The position numbers and the translations under genes are program-made. Shown in pieces: positions 7,643 to 16,448 of a DNA stretch of 64,000 nt (within the stretch, counting starts at the first letter, position 1; each line of letters starts with the position of its first letter). This DNA is from Arthrobacter_B citreus (GTDB taxonomy: Bacteria > Actinomycetota > Actinomycetes > Actinomycetales > Micrococcaceae). A model generated the notes under the pieces. The model saw only the letters and a list, made by a program, of their open reading frames with translations, was not told where the DNA came from and did no database searches. The stretch lies in NCBI RefSeq assembly GCF_042429235.1, contig NZ_JBHMBA010000002.1; one strand, written 5' to 3'.

Positions 7643-7900
7643 TTGAAGTCTGATATCCACCCCAAGTATGGCCCGGTTGTGTTCCGCGATCTCGCGTCCG
7701 ACACCTCCTTCCTGACCAACTCCACGGCTACTTCCGCCAAGACGATCGAGTGGGAAGACGGCAACACCTACCCCCTCATCGAGGTGGAAATCTCCTCCGC
7801 ATCGCACCCGTTCTACACGGGCAAGCAGCGCATCATGGACTCCGCCGGCCGTGTCGAGCGCTTCAACGCACGCTTCAAGGGCTTCGGCGCCAAGAAGTAA
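7643..7900 (+). CDS. rpmE2: 50S ribosomal protein L31, type B (zinc-free)
   Basis: The 85-residue protein begins MKSDIHPKYGPVVFRD. The CxxC zinc-ribbon cysteines of type A L31 are absent, which marks the type B form (usually a zinc-sparing paralogue). The start is a TTG at 7643, supported by GAAGG 7 nt upstream and by the conserved KSDIHPKY opening. It is preceded by a structured leader and followed by a strong terminator, so it is a single-gene unit. I did not find a clear Zur box; the leader is the more visible control element. Confidence 0.95.
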   Translation: MKSDIHPKYGPVVFRDLASDTSFLTNSTATSAKTIEWEDGNTYPLIEVEISSASHPFYTGKQRIMDSAGRVERFNARFKGFGAKK

Positions 7901-7936
7901 TCCGTTCGTAAAGAACAGCAGAGCTTCTAGACTAGG

Positions 7937-7969
7937 AAGGCCCGCCCGGATATCCGGGCGGGCCTTTTT
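7937..7969 (+). terminator. Rho-independent terminator of rpmE2
   Basis: GGCCCGCCCGGAT is followed at once by its reverse complement ATCCGGGCGGGCC, with TTTTT after the stem. A perfect GC-rich hairpin plus T-run directly behind rpmE2. Confidence 0.92.
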
Positions 7970-7990
7970 ACTTGTGGACAAGGAAATTGA

Positions 7991-9073
7991 ATGAGCAGCA
8001 GCACAGAGCAGGACAACGGCCGCCGTCACGGAGAGTTCAAGGTGGCCGGCGGCAAACTGGTGGTTGTGGACCTGGACGTCCGGGACGGGAAACTGTCCAA
8101 CGTTTCGCTCAGCGGTGACTTCTTCCTCGAGCCGGATGATGCCCTGCTGAACATCAACCAGGCGCTCGAAGGACTGCCGGAAGATGCCACCGGGGTGGAC
8201 ATTGCCGAGGCCGTGCGGCGGAACCTGCCGTCCGACGCCGTGCTGTTTGGTTTCTCGCCGGAGGCCATCGCCACGGCCGTCCGCCGGGCACTGGCGAAGG
8301 CCACGGGCTGGAACGACCACCAGTGGGAGATCATCCCTCCCACGCCACTGTCCACGCCGATGCACGTGGCCATGGATGAAGTCCTCGCCGAAGAGGTGGG
8401 TTCCGGCAGGCGCAATCCCACCCTGCGCTTCTGGGAATGGGAAACACCGTCAGTGGTGATTGGCAGTTTCCAGTCGCTCCGCAACGAAGTGGATGCGGAG
8501 GGTGCCCGGAAGCACGGCGTGACGGTGGTGCGGCGCATCAGCGGCGGCGGAGCCATGTTCATGGAACACGGCAACGCGATTACCTATTCGATATACGTCC
8601 CGCAATCCCTGGTGGACGGGCTCAGCTTCGCTGAGTCCTACCCGTTCCTGGATGCGTGGGTGATGGAGTCACTGGAAAAACTGGGCATCAAGGCCTGGTA
8701 CCAGCCGCTCAATGACATTGCCACGGACCAGGGGAAGATTGGCGGCGCCGCACAGAAGCGCTTCAGCAACGGCGGCATGCTGCACCACGTCACCATGTCC
8801 TACGACATTGATGCTGACAAGATGCTGGAGGTCCTGAGGATCGGCAAGGAAAAGCTGTCCGACAAGGGAACCACCAGCGCCAAGAAGCGCGTTGATCCGC
8901 TGCGCCGTCAAACCGGGCTGACCCGGGAAGAAATCATCGCCACCATGACGGAGACCTTCGCCGCCCGTTACGGCGCCGTAACCGCCGGCATTTCCGAAGA
9001 GGAAACGGCCAAGGCGGAAACCAAGGTCGCCGAGAAATTCGGCACCGCCGAATGGCTCAACCGGGTTCCCTAG
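7991..9073 (+). CDS. Lipoate-protein ligase A family, accessory domain at the N-terminus
   Basis: This enzyme attaches lipoate (via lipoyl-AMP) or octanoate to lysines of E2 and GcvH-type proteins. Residues 15-100 match the small accessory domain that normally follows the catalytic part of LplA (GGKLVVVDLDVRDGKL, then SGDFFLEPDDALLNINQALEG). The catalytic BPL/LplA domain follows (about 115-345), with VVIGSFQSLRNEVD, VVRRISGGGAMFMEHGN (the RRxSGGGAVxHD-like box) and GKIGGAAQKR (catalytic lysine region). The order of domains is thus reversed relative to E. coli LplA. The ATG start at 7991 is the first in frame after the rpmE2 terminator. The exact acyl substrate is not determined by sequence. 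Confidence 0.87.
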   Translation: MSSSTEQDNGRRHGEFKVAGGKLVVVDLDVRDGKLSNVSLSGDFFLEPDDALLNINQALEGLPEDATGVDIAEAVRRNLPSDAVLFGFSPEAIATAVRRALAKATGWNDHQWEIIPPTPLSTPMHVAMDEVLAEEVGSGRRNPTLRFWEWETPSVVIGSFQSLRNEVDAEGARKHGVTVVRRISGGGAMFMEHGNAITYSIYVPQSLVDGLSFAESYPFLDAWVMESLEKLGIKAWYQPLNDIATDQGKIGGAAQKRFSNGGMLHHVTMSYDIDADKMLEVLRIGKEKLSDKGTTSAKKRVDPLRRQTGLTREEIIATMTETFAARYGAVTAGISEEETAKAETKVAEKFGTAEWLNRVP

Positions 9074-9215
9074 CGTTCCGCCGCCGGATGCCCCGGCGGG
9101 TATGGCCGGCGCATCCGGCGGTGCCTGCCCGGGGCGTGCCGGTAATGGGCTGCTCTGCGGACAGGAGCGGCGGTTCATGGCACCGGCCCCTGGCTGCCCG
9201 CGTAGACTGCCGACC

Positions 9216-9557
9216 ATGGAAAAAAAGTCCCTGACCGCCTTGGTGCGGAACCAGCTGCAAATCGCCGGAGGCGCGTCAAGCGGCCGCAGCGCCCAGACGG
9301 TGTACGGCGGCCACGAACACGTGCTCCGGCAAACGCTCATCGCGCTGAACGCCGGGGTCATCCTGGATGAGCACGAAAACCCGGGCGAGGCGACGGTCTT
9401 CGTCCTGAAGGGCCGTGTCCTGCTCCATTCGGAGGGCGATTCCTGGGAGGGATCGGCGGGAGATCTGCTGATCGTGCCGCAGGCCCGCCACTCGGTGGAG
9501 GCTGTGGAGGACTCAGCCGTGCTGCTGACGGTCGCCAAGAGGGACCGCTGGCCTTAG
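9216..9557 (+). CDS. Cupin-domain protein
   Basis: This 113-residue single-domain cupin has a first motif resembling G(x)5HxH (LDEHENPGEATVFVLKGRV) and a second motif GDLLIVPQARHSVEAVEDS. Such small cupins bind a metal or ligand and occur as LuxR-associated or oxygen-response proteins; no substrate can be assigned. TAGACT at 9203-9208 lies 7 nt before the ATG and there is no Shine-Dalgarno, pointing to a leaderless transcript. It converges with pepN. Confidence 0.82.
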   Translation: MEKKSLTALVRNQLQIAGGASSGRSAQTVYGGHEHVLRQTLIALNAGVILDEHENPGEATVFVLKGRVLLHSEGDSWEGSAGDLLIVPQARHSVEAVEDSAVLLTVAKRDRWP

Positions 9558-9564
9558 GCCCCTG

Positions 9565-9601
9565 GCATGCGGGAAGTCCCGACGCTGACCTTCCCGCATG
9601 C
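9565..9601. terminator. Hairpin between convergent cupin gene and pepN
   Basis: GCATGCGGGAAG (9565-9576) pairs perfectly with CTTCCCGCATGC (9590-9601) around a 13-nt loop. It lies between two convergent genes and can act in both directions. No long T-run. Confidence 0.55.
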
Positions 9602-9610
9602 TGGCCCGCC

Positions 9611-9708
9611 GCCCGTCGGCGCCCGTCGGCTCTGCTGCCTTCCCGTCGGCTCGGCTACCTTCCGGCCGCTCTGCTACCTTCCGGCGGCCTGCTACCTTCC
9701 CGCGGCCT
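9611..9708. repeat. Imperfect tandem repeats overlapping the 3' end of pepN
   Basis: GCCCGTCGGC occurs twice in tandem (9611-9630). It is followed by four degenerate 18-20 bp units starting near 9634, 9654, 9673 and 9691, each close to GCTACCTTCCGGCGGCCT. The unit at 9691-9708 contains the pepN stop codon (9692-9694), and the others repeat that stop in the downstream sequence. Confidence 0.75.
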
Positions 9709-12301
9709 GTGCCCGGAGCGCCCGCAGCAGCTGGTCCTGCTGCTCCAGGATAATCCGGCGCAGGGCCGCAGGAGCCTCGGGATTTGCTTCCAACCAGTCC
9801 ATGCTTGCCACCAGGACCGGGTGGTCGGCCGGAACCATGTGCGGGGGCAGATCCTGTGCCCCGGGGAAAAGGCCCGCAACAACGCGGCTGGCCAGCTCGA
9901 TGCTGCGTGAACGCCACACCAGGGTCAGGGACGCGAAATAGTCTGCGGAGAAGACGGACAGCAGTTCGGTGCTGCCCATGGTGAATCCGTTAATGGTGGC
10001 GGTGAGCAGCTGATTGGACAGGTCCTCTGAACGGACTGCTTCCTGCCATGCCGCCGCCTTGACGGCAGGGTCCGGGAAGGCAGCCGCGGCGGTGGTAAAG
10101 CCCACCCGGCCCGAAGCGGTGGCGTCCCGTTCCGCTTCAGCCTCCAGCTCAGCGCGCGTGGCATTTCCGGTGGCCGCCAGCGCCTGCCACAGCAGCCAGC
10201 GCAGATCCGAATCAACCACCAAGCCCGGAACCTGAGCTGTACCCTCCAACAGCCCGCGCAGCAGGTCTGCGTGCGAGGTGCTGCGGCGGCCCAGCGCGGC
10301 GGCAGTGCGGGCCCAGATCAGCTGCCGGTCGCTGCCGGGCTCGGCGGAATGGAGCTGTTCAACCACCAGGGAGTACAAGCTTTCGCGCAGTCCGTCACGC
10401 CGTTCAGCCGGGGCGAAGCGCTCCACGGCAAACCCTGCGTTGTCCAGAACGACCTGCAGCACACCGGCACCGGTTTCCAACGGTGCGGCATGCACGATGA
10501 GCCGTACATAGTCCTGGGCGCTGAGGGCTCCGTCGCGGACGCTGTTCCACAGGGCCGAGAAACACACGGCACGGGCCAGCGGATCGGGCATCCGGCCCAG
10601 GTAATGCAGCAGGGTTTGCAGGGACTCGTTGTCGAAGCGGATCTTGGCGTATGTCAGGTCCTCGTCATTGAGCAGCAGCAGTGCGGGCCGGGCGGTTCCC
10701 ACAAGCTCGGGAACCTCTGTCCGGGAGCCAACGACGTCGATCTCCACGCTTCCGGTGCGCACCAGGGCAGCGCCGGTGCTGTCCGGGTTGTACAGTCCGA
10801 TGCGGAGGCGGTGCGGACGCGGAACCTGCTCGCCGCTGACGGGATCCGGCGCGTCCTGGACGATCGTCACCGAGGTGTAGACGCCGTCGTCGTCCGTTTC
10901 CACCAGCGGAGTGAGCGCCGGTACGCCGGCCGTCTGCAGCCACAGGCGGGACCACGCCGCCATGTCCCGTCCCGATGCGGCGCTCAGCGCGCCGAGGAGG
11001 TCAGCGAGGGTGGTGTTGCCGAAGGCATGATCGCGGAAGTAGCCGCGGGATGCCTCGATGAAGGCGTCGAAGCCCACGTAGGCAACCAGCTGCTTGAGCA
11101 CTGAAGCGCCCTTGGCATAGGTGATGCCGTCAAAGTTCTGCTTTGCGGCTTCGAGGTCGGTGATGTCGGCGACAATCGGATGCGTGGTGGGGAGCTGGTC
11201 CTGGACATAAGCCCAGGCCTTGCGCCGGTTCGCGAAGGATACCCAGGAGTTGGTGAAGTCAGTGGCTTTGTCCACGGCCAGGGCGCCCATGTAGTCGGCA
11301 AAGGACTCCTTCAGCCACAGGTCATCCCACCATGCCATCGTGACCAGGTCCCCGAACCACATGTGCGCCATCTCGTGCAGGATCGTGTTCGCCCGTGCTT
11401 CGTACTGGGCTTCCGTGGCCTTGGACCGGAAAACGTAGGCTTCGGTGAAGGTCACCAGGCCGGGATTCTCCATCGCGCCGAGGTTGTATTCCGGCACAAA
11501 CGCGGAATCGTATTTGCCGAAGGGGTACGGGTACGCAAACAGTGTGTGGAAGTAGTCCAGGCCGCGCTTGGTGATGTCGAAGATGTTCTCCGGATCGAAG
11601 TGCTCCGCGAGCGATGCGCGGCAGTAGGCGGCCAGGGGTATCTCCAGGACCGAGCCGTCGTCCATGGTGCCGGACCAGGAGTCCGACGCCCTGAAGTACG
11701 GCCCGGCCAGCACAGTGGTGATGTAGGTGGAGATGCGCTGCGTGGGGGCGAAGTCCCACCGGCTCAGTGCGTTTCCGAGGTCCGTGCGGTTGGTTGCCAC
11801 CGCGTTGGAGGCGACTTCCCAGTCCGATGGCGCCGTGACGTGGAACGTGAAGCTGGCCTTGAGGTCCGGTTGCTCAAAGTTCGCAAAGACCCTCCGCGCG
11901 TCGGCAGGTTCGTACTGGGTGTAGAGGTAGGTGCGCGAATCCGCAGGATCGGTGAACCGGTGCATTCCCTCGCCGCTGCGGCTGTAGAGAGCGGTGCCGT
12001 CCACGGTGACGACATTAACGAGTTCCAGGCCGGGAAGGTGGATGCGGGAACCGTCCACGGTGCTCTCGAGCGGCAGCTCCCTGCCGTTCAGGACCACTGA
12101 CGTTACGCCGCCGTGGATGAAGTCGAGGAACGTCTCGGCTCCGGCCTCGGTGCAGGTGAAACCGATGGTGCTGCGGGATCGGAATCCCGCGGCGTCCGGA
12201 TCTTCGGCGGTTCTCAGATCGAGTTCGACGTCGTAGGCGTCAACGGAGATGATGGCGGAGCGGGCGGCGGCTTCTTCACGGCGCAGATTCTGGTTCGACA
12301 C
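9692..12301 (-). CDS. pepN: Aminopeptidase N (M1 zinc metallopeptidase)
   Basis: This cytoplasmic exopeptidase removes N-terminal residues from peptides. The 869-residue protein has the exopeptidase motif GAMEN (LGAMENPGLVTF), the zinc site HEMAHMWFGDLV with the third ligand Glu downstream (LKESFADYMG), and a long helical C-terminal domain (ERAP1-C type). The GTG at 12301 starts it as VSNQNLRREEA, the usual actinobacterial opening. A TTG at 12313 is an alternative, and the 17-bp duplication just upstream confuses the choice. Downstream processing of proteasome peptides is a plausible role in this organism but is inference. The last codons lie in a tandem repeat. Confidence 0.93.
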   Translation of the reverse strand: MSNQNLRREEAAARSAIISVDAYDVELDLRTAEDPDAAGFRSRSTIGFTCTEAGAETFLDFIHGGVTSVVLNGRELPLESTVDGSRIHLPGLELVNVVTVDGTALYSRSGEGMHRFTDPADSRTYLYTQYEPADARRVFANFEQPDLKASFTFHVTAPSDWEVASNAVATNRTDLGNALSRWDFAPTQRISTYITTVLAGPYFRASDSWSGTMDDGSVLEIPLAAYCRASLAEHFDPENIFDITKRGLDYFHTLFAYPYPFGKYDSAFVPEYNLGAMENPGLVTFTEAYVFRSKATEAQYEARANTILHEMAHMWFGDLVTMAWWDDLWLKESFADYMGALAVDKATDFTNSWVSFANRRKAWAYVQDQLPTTHPIVADITDLEAAKQNFDGITYAKGASVLKQLVAYVGFDAFIEASRGYFRDHAFGNTTLADLLGALSAASGRDMAAWSRLWLQTAGVPALTPLVETDDDGVYTSVTIVQDAPDPVSGEQVPRPHRLRIGLYNPDSTGAALVRTGSVEIDVVGSRTEVPELVGTARPALLLLNDEDLTYAKIRFDNESLQTLLHYLGRMPDPLARAVCFSALWNSVRDGALSAQDYVRLIVHAAPLETGAGVLQVVLDNAGFAVERFAPAERRDGLRESLYSLVVEQLHSAEPGSDRQLIWARTAAALGRRSTSHADLLRGLLEGTAQVPGLVVDSDLRWLLWQALAATGNATRAELEAEAERDATASGRVGFTTAAAAFPDPAVKAAAWQEAVRSEDLSNQLLTATINGFTMGSTELLSVFSADYFASLTLVWRSRSIELASRVVAGLFPGAQDLPPHMVPADHPVLVASMDWLEANPEAPAALRRIILEQQDQLLRALRAQAAGR

Positions 12302-12306
12302 TCCAT

Positions 12307-12341
12307 CATTCAATCATCTTCCGCATTCAATCATCTTCCGC
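12307..12341. repeat. Perfect 17-bp tandem duplication at the pepN start
   Basis: The unit ATTCAATCATCTTCCGC is present twice without mismatch (12308-12324 and 12325-12341). On the pepN strand each copy carries a GGAAG and a TTGAAT, so the duplication copies a ribosome-site-like element just before the start codon. Confidence 0.9.
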
Positions 12342-12405
12342 CTCCGGCCGGACCCGAGGATGAGGAGAGGCTGCCGGGGCAGGAGTGCTGCCCAGCCGGG
12401 AAGGG

Positions 12406-13437
12406 CTACCGGGACAGGAAGAGTGCGAGAGCCAGGCCCAAGCTGCCGATGAGGAACCAGGAGGCCAGAGCGGCGGCCACCGCACGGACACCGGATGCGA
12501 ACAGCATCCGGAACCGCACTCCCGCCCCGAGGGCGAAAAGCGATGCCGCAAAGAGGATCTCCTGCACCACAGCTGCCGCTGACAGGACGCTTTCCGGGAG
12601 CACCCCGGTGGTGCGGACAACAATCAGGGCCAGAAATCCGAGCACGAACAGGGGGACCAGCGGCGGGAGCTTCCCGGCCCCTTCCTCTCCGCGGGCGGCC
12701 TTGCGGTCCACGAGGCCGGCCAAGGCTGCCGCCGGCGCCAGCAGGACCACCCGGGCGAGCTTGACGACGACGGCGGCTGCGAGTGCCGCTGTCCCGGCGG
12801 TTTGGGCCGTGGCCACAACCTGCCCGACGTCGTGGACGGAGGCACCGGTCCAGATGCCGAACGTTTCCGCCGGCAGGCCCATGAGCGAGGACAGGAGCGG
12901 CAGCACCCCGATCGCGAGGGTGCCGCACAAAGTCACCAGGGCAATCGGCACCACGGTGTCCTCGTGCCGGACCCTTCGGGCGGCGGCAATCGCGCCGATG
13001 GCCGATACACCGCAGATCGAAAAGCCGGAAGCGATCAGCAGGGGTTCATCGCCCGGCAGCCGGAAGGCCCGGCAGATCAGGTACGTGCCGCCAAAAGCGG
13101 CCGCCACCAAAGCCACGATCAGGACCAGCGCCACCCAGCCCAACCCGGCGATGTCGACCAGCGACACCTTGAGCCCCAACAGCACGATGCCGGCGCGCAT
13201 GAGGGTTTTTCCGGCCTTCGACAAACCGGGCTTCAGCGGGCCGGCGACTGCCGTGGAGGCGCCGGGGACGTTGGCGGCCAGGAGCCCGAGAAGCACCGCC
13301 GCCGTCAGGACGGGAAGCCAGGGAAAGATCCAGTGCAGGAGGAACGCGGGCAGGACGGCCGCTGCTGCGGCGATAAGGCCGGGCAGCATGGCGGTGCCGG
13401 CGCTGCGCGGGGAAATGCTGTTCACGGGTTCAACCAT
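12406..13437 (-). CDS. YeiH-family putative sulfate exporter (UPF0324)
   Basis: This is a 343-residue integral membrane protein with about ten hydrophobic helices. Family-typical stretches are AGIVLLGLKVSL, the re-entrant-like SGFSICGVSAIGAIA, and WTGASVHDVGQVVATA. These are characteristic of the YeiH/UPF0324 family, annotated as putative sulfate exporters; the substrate is not proven. The ATG at 13437 follows a 236-bp intergenic region shared with the divergent P-type ATPase. It lies 104 bp upstream of pepN on the same strand, so the two could be co-transcribed. Confidence 0.85.
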   Translation of the reverse strand: MVEPVNSISPRSAGTAMLPGLIAAAAAVLPAFLLHWIFPWLPVLTAAVLLGLLAANVPGASTAVAGPLKPGLSKAGKTLMRAGIVLLGLKVSLVDIAGLGWVALVLIVALVAAAFGGTYLICRAFRLPGDEPLLIASGFSICGVSAIGAIAAARRVRHEDTVVPIALVTLCGTLAIGVLPLLSSLMGLPAETFGIWTGASVHDVGQVVATAQTAGTAALAAAVVVKLARVVLLAPAAALAGLVDRKAARGEEGAGKLPPLVPLFVLGFLALIVVRTTGVLPESVLSAAAVVQEILFAASLFALGAGVRFRMLFASGVRAVAAALASWFLIGSLGLALALFLSR

Positions 13438-13673
13438 GCCGCACTATTGAATTCCCGCCAAACAGGGACGCCTGCATTTCCACCCACCGCGGACACCTGA
13501 ATTTCTGCCGGCAGGGTGGCCGCCGGGGACCAGCGAAGACCGGACACTGCACTGACCCGGCGCCGACGTGACACATATGGCCTGCCCATACCGGTTTGTG
13601 TCTTAGAGGGATTTCACCTGAGAACTGCTTTGTTAGAGTGAGGAACACCCCCTATTTCTCGAGGCAACGCCCC

Positions 13674-16448
13674 ATGCACGTGGACGATCACATCCGGATT
13701 CCGGAACATCCCTGGACCCTGACAGCCTCCCAGACCGCGTCGGAGCTGGATGTTCCTCCGGGCGCCGGACTGTCCGCCGATCAGGCCCTGCAGCGCAGGG
13801 AACGGTACGGGTCCAACGAGCTCAGCGCCGGCCGGAAGGTTCCGGCTTGGCGGAAGATCCTCGCGCTCCTGGCGGACCGGCTGATTCTGGTGCTGATTAC
13901 CGCCGCGGTCATCAGCGCCGTGGTATCGCGGGAGTGGGAAACGCCGGTGGTCATCCTTGCGGTCATCATCCTGAACACCGTCCTGAACTATGTCCAGGAA
14001 CAACGCGCGGAAAACAGTCTGGAGGCGCTGCGGAGCACGTCGGTATCCGTCGCCACCGTACGCCGCGGCGGGCAGATCATGGACATTCCGCGGTCCGAAC
14101 TGGTCCCCGGTGACGTGGTCCTCCTGGAAGCCGGGGACACTGTTCCGGCCGACGGCCGGCTGATCGAGGCTGTGCGCCTGCAGGTGGCCGAAGCGGCCCT
14201 GACCGGAGAGTCCCAGCCCGTCAGCAAGAACACCGCAGTCCTGGATGATCCGGCCCTTCCCGTGGCGGACCGCGCCAACATGCTCTACATGGACACCGAC
14301 GTCAGCCGCGGCCGGGCGGTGCTGCTGGTCACCGGCACGGGGATGAACACCCAGATTGGCCGGATTGCGCACCTGCTGGGCTCAACGGTGGAGGAAAAGA
14401 CCACTCTTCAGCGCAGTATCGACCAGCTGGCGCGGCTGCTGACCTATGTCGCCCTCGTGGTGGTGGCCGTGGTCTTCGTCCTGGGGCTGCTGCGCGGCGA
14501 CAGCTGGGAGGACCTGTTCCTGACAGCTGTGTCCCTGGCCGTGGCCACCATCCCGGAGGGGCTCACCGCGGTGGTGGCGTTTACGCTGGCCATGGGAGCT
14601 TCCCGGCTGGCGGCCCGCGGAGCGATCATCAAGCAGCTCGCGGCGGTGGAAACCCTGGGCAGCACATCGCAGATCTGCACCGACAAAACCGGAACACTGA
14701 CCCTGAACGAGATGACGGTCCGCCGTGTGATCACCGCGTCCGGCCGCGTGTTCCGGGTCTCGGGTTCAGGCTATTCCACGGAGGGCAGCGTGCTCAGTGC
14801 TGACGGCCGACCCTCTCCGGTGCTGACCCGGGCTCTGCTCGGCTTTGCCCTGTGCAACGACGCATCGGTACAGGACGGTGTCTTGACTGGGGACCCCACC
14901 GAAGGCGCCCTGGTGGTGCTGGCTGAGAAGGGCGGCATCGACGCCGGGGGAGCGCGGGCATCACACCCCCGTATTGCGGAAGTTCCGTTCGACTCCGAAT
15001 ACAAGTTCATGGCCACGTTCCACCGCCTCCCGGAGGACGAGGAGGGATCCATCGATAGCGTGCCTGACGCCGTCGTCTGCTACGCCAAGGGTGCGCCGGG
15101 CGTGCTGCTGCAGCGGTCGGAGTTCCTGGCCACGGCTGAAGGACAGCGTCCGCTGGAGCCCGGCGACCGTGAACGCATCGCCGCTGAGGTGGACGCTCTG
15201 GCCAAGCAGGGGCTGCGGACGATGGCGGTTGCGGGCCGGCCGGCCGGCACCAGCCTGCCGTCGGACCCTGATCAGCTGCGGGACAGTATCAACGGGCTGG
15301 TGTTCTACGCGGTGGCAGGCATCATGGATCCGCCCCGGCCTGAAGCTGCCGAAGCGATTACCCGGGCCCGCGGGGCCGGTATCAGTGTGCACATGATTAC
15401 CGGTGACCACTTGGTGACTGCTTCCGCCATCGCCGGCGACCTCGGCATCAGGGGTGCTGCGGTTTCCGGGGCGGAACTGGACACCATGGACGATGCGGAG
15501 CTGCAGCGGCGTGCCCCCGGCTACGGGGTGCTCGCCAGGGTTTCGCCCGAGCACAAGATCCGGATGGTCGAGGCGCTGCAGGCCGACGGCGCCGTGGTGG
15601 CCATGACCGGCGACGGCGTGAACGACGCCCCGGCCCTGAAACGGGCCAACATTGGCATTGCCATGGGAATCACCGGCACCGACGTGTCCAAGGGTGCGGC
15701 CAAGATGATCCTGACCGATGACAATTTCGCCACTATTGTCACCGCGGTCCAGGAGGGCCGCGGGATTTACGCGAACATCCTGAAGTTCGTCAGCTTCCAG
15801 CTCACCACGGCCTGGGGTTTCGTGCTGATCTTCCTGGCGGCCGCGGCGTTCGGCCTGGCCGGGGGAGCGCCCTTCACAGCACTGCAGATCCTGTGGGTCA
15901 ACATCATCATGGACGGCCCGCCGGCCCTTGCTCTTGGCGTGGACCCCGCCGATCCCGACCTGATGAAACAGCGGCCGCGCCCGGCCAGGGAACCGCTGCT
16001 GACCGGACAGCGCATCCTGCGGATCCTGACCATGGGCGTGGTCATGGCCGTGGGAACGTGCTCCGTCCTGTACCTGGCCCCGCAAATGTATCCGCAGAGC
16101 GCGGGGGATCCGCTGTTCGCCACCACGCTGGCTTTCACCACTTTTGTGTTCTACCAGGCCTTCAACCTGCTCAACGTCCGGTCCTCGACCGGCAGCGTCT
16201 TCTCGCTGCGCACCTTCACCAACCGTGCGGTCTGGGTGTCGCTGGCCGCCGTCGTCGTGCTCCAGGTCCTGGTGGTGCAGCTGGGCGTGCTGCAGGGACT
16301 GTTCGACACCACCGACCTCACCTCGGGCCAGTGGTTCCTGGCCCTGGGCGTGGGATCAACCGTGCTGTGGATTTCCGAAATCAGGAAGGCGGTCTCCCGC
16401 TTCCGGCTGCGGAGCGCGGCGCCGGCCTACCAGGGCGACGGCTTGTAA
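13674..16448 (+). CDS. P-type cation-transporting ATPase (P2 type)
   Basis: This 924-residue membrane pump couples ATP hydrolysis to cation export. In order it has an N-terminal cation-ATPase domain (WTLTASQTASELDV), the actuator loop TGES, the fourth-helix motif IPEGL, the phosphorylation site DKTGT at Asp337, the nucleotide-domain KGAPG, and the hinge GDGVNDAPALK. The sixth-helix motif WVNIIMDGPPALALG and C-terminal helices follow. The IPEGL and NxxxD motifs point to Ca2+- or Mn2+-type pumps, but the ion is inference. The ATG at 13674 begins MHVDDHIRIPEHPW. A weak promoter (TTTCAC at 13612, TAGAGT at 13634) lies upstream. Its 3' end overlaps the convergent SDR gene by 22 bp. Confidence 0.9.
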   Translation: MHVDDHIRIPEHPWTLTASQTASELDVPPGAGLSADQALQRRERYGSNELSAGRKVPAWRKILALLADRLILVLITAAVISAVVSREWETPVVILAVIILNTVLNYVQEQRAENSLEALRSTSVSVATVRRGGQIMDIPRSELVPGDVVLLEAGDTVPADGRLIEAVRLQVAEAALTGESQPVSKNTAVLDDPALPVADRANMLYMDTDVSRGRAVLLVTGTGMNTQIGRIAHLLGSTVEEKTTLQRSIDQLARLLTYVALVVVAVVFVLGLLRGDSWEDLFLTAVSLAVATIPEGLTAVVAFTLAMGASRLAARGAIIKQLAAVETLGSTSQICTDKTGTLTLNEMTVRRVITASGRVFRVSGSGYSTEGSVLSADGRPSPVLTRALLGFALCNDASVQDGVLTGDPTEGALVVLAEKGGIDAGGARASHPRIAEVPFDSEYKFMATFHRLPEDEEGSIDSVPDAVVCYAKGAPGVLLQRSEFLATAEGQRPLEPGDRERIAAEVDALAKQGLRTMAVAGRPAGTSLPSDPDQLRDSINGLVFYAVAGIMDPPRPEAAEAITRARGAGISVHMITGDHLVTASAIAGDLGIRGAAVSGAELDTMDDAELQRRAPGYGVLARVSPEHKIRMVEALQADGAVVAMTGDGVNDAPALKRANIGIAMGITGTDVSKGAAKMILTDDNFATIVTAVQEGRGIYANILKFVSFQLTTAWGFVLIFLAAAAFGLAGGAPFTALQILWVNIIMDGPPALALGVDPADPDLMKQRPRPAREPLLTGQRILRILTMGVVMAVGTCSVLYLAPQMYPQSAGDPLFATTLAFTTFVFYQAFNLLNVRSSTGSVFSLRTFTNRAVWVSLAAVVVLQVLVVQLGVLQGLFDTTDLTSGQWFLALGVGSTVLWISEIRKAVSRFRLRSAAPAYQGDGL

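Noticed and set aside
12113..13450. A 445-codon open frame antisense to pepN and the YeiH-type gene
   Set aside because: Its product is low-complexity Arg/Ala/Ser/Pro, typical of a shadow frame in GC-rich DNA, while the minus-strand genes have family motifs.
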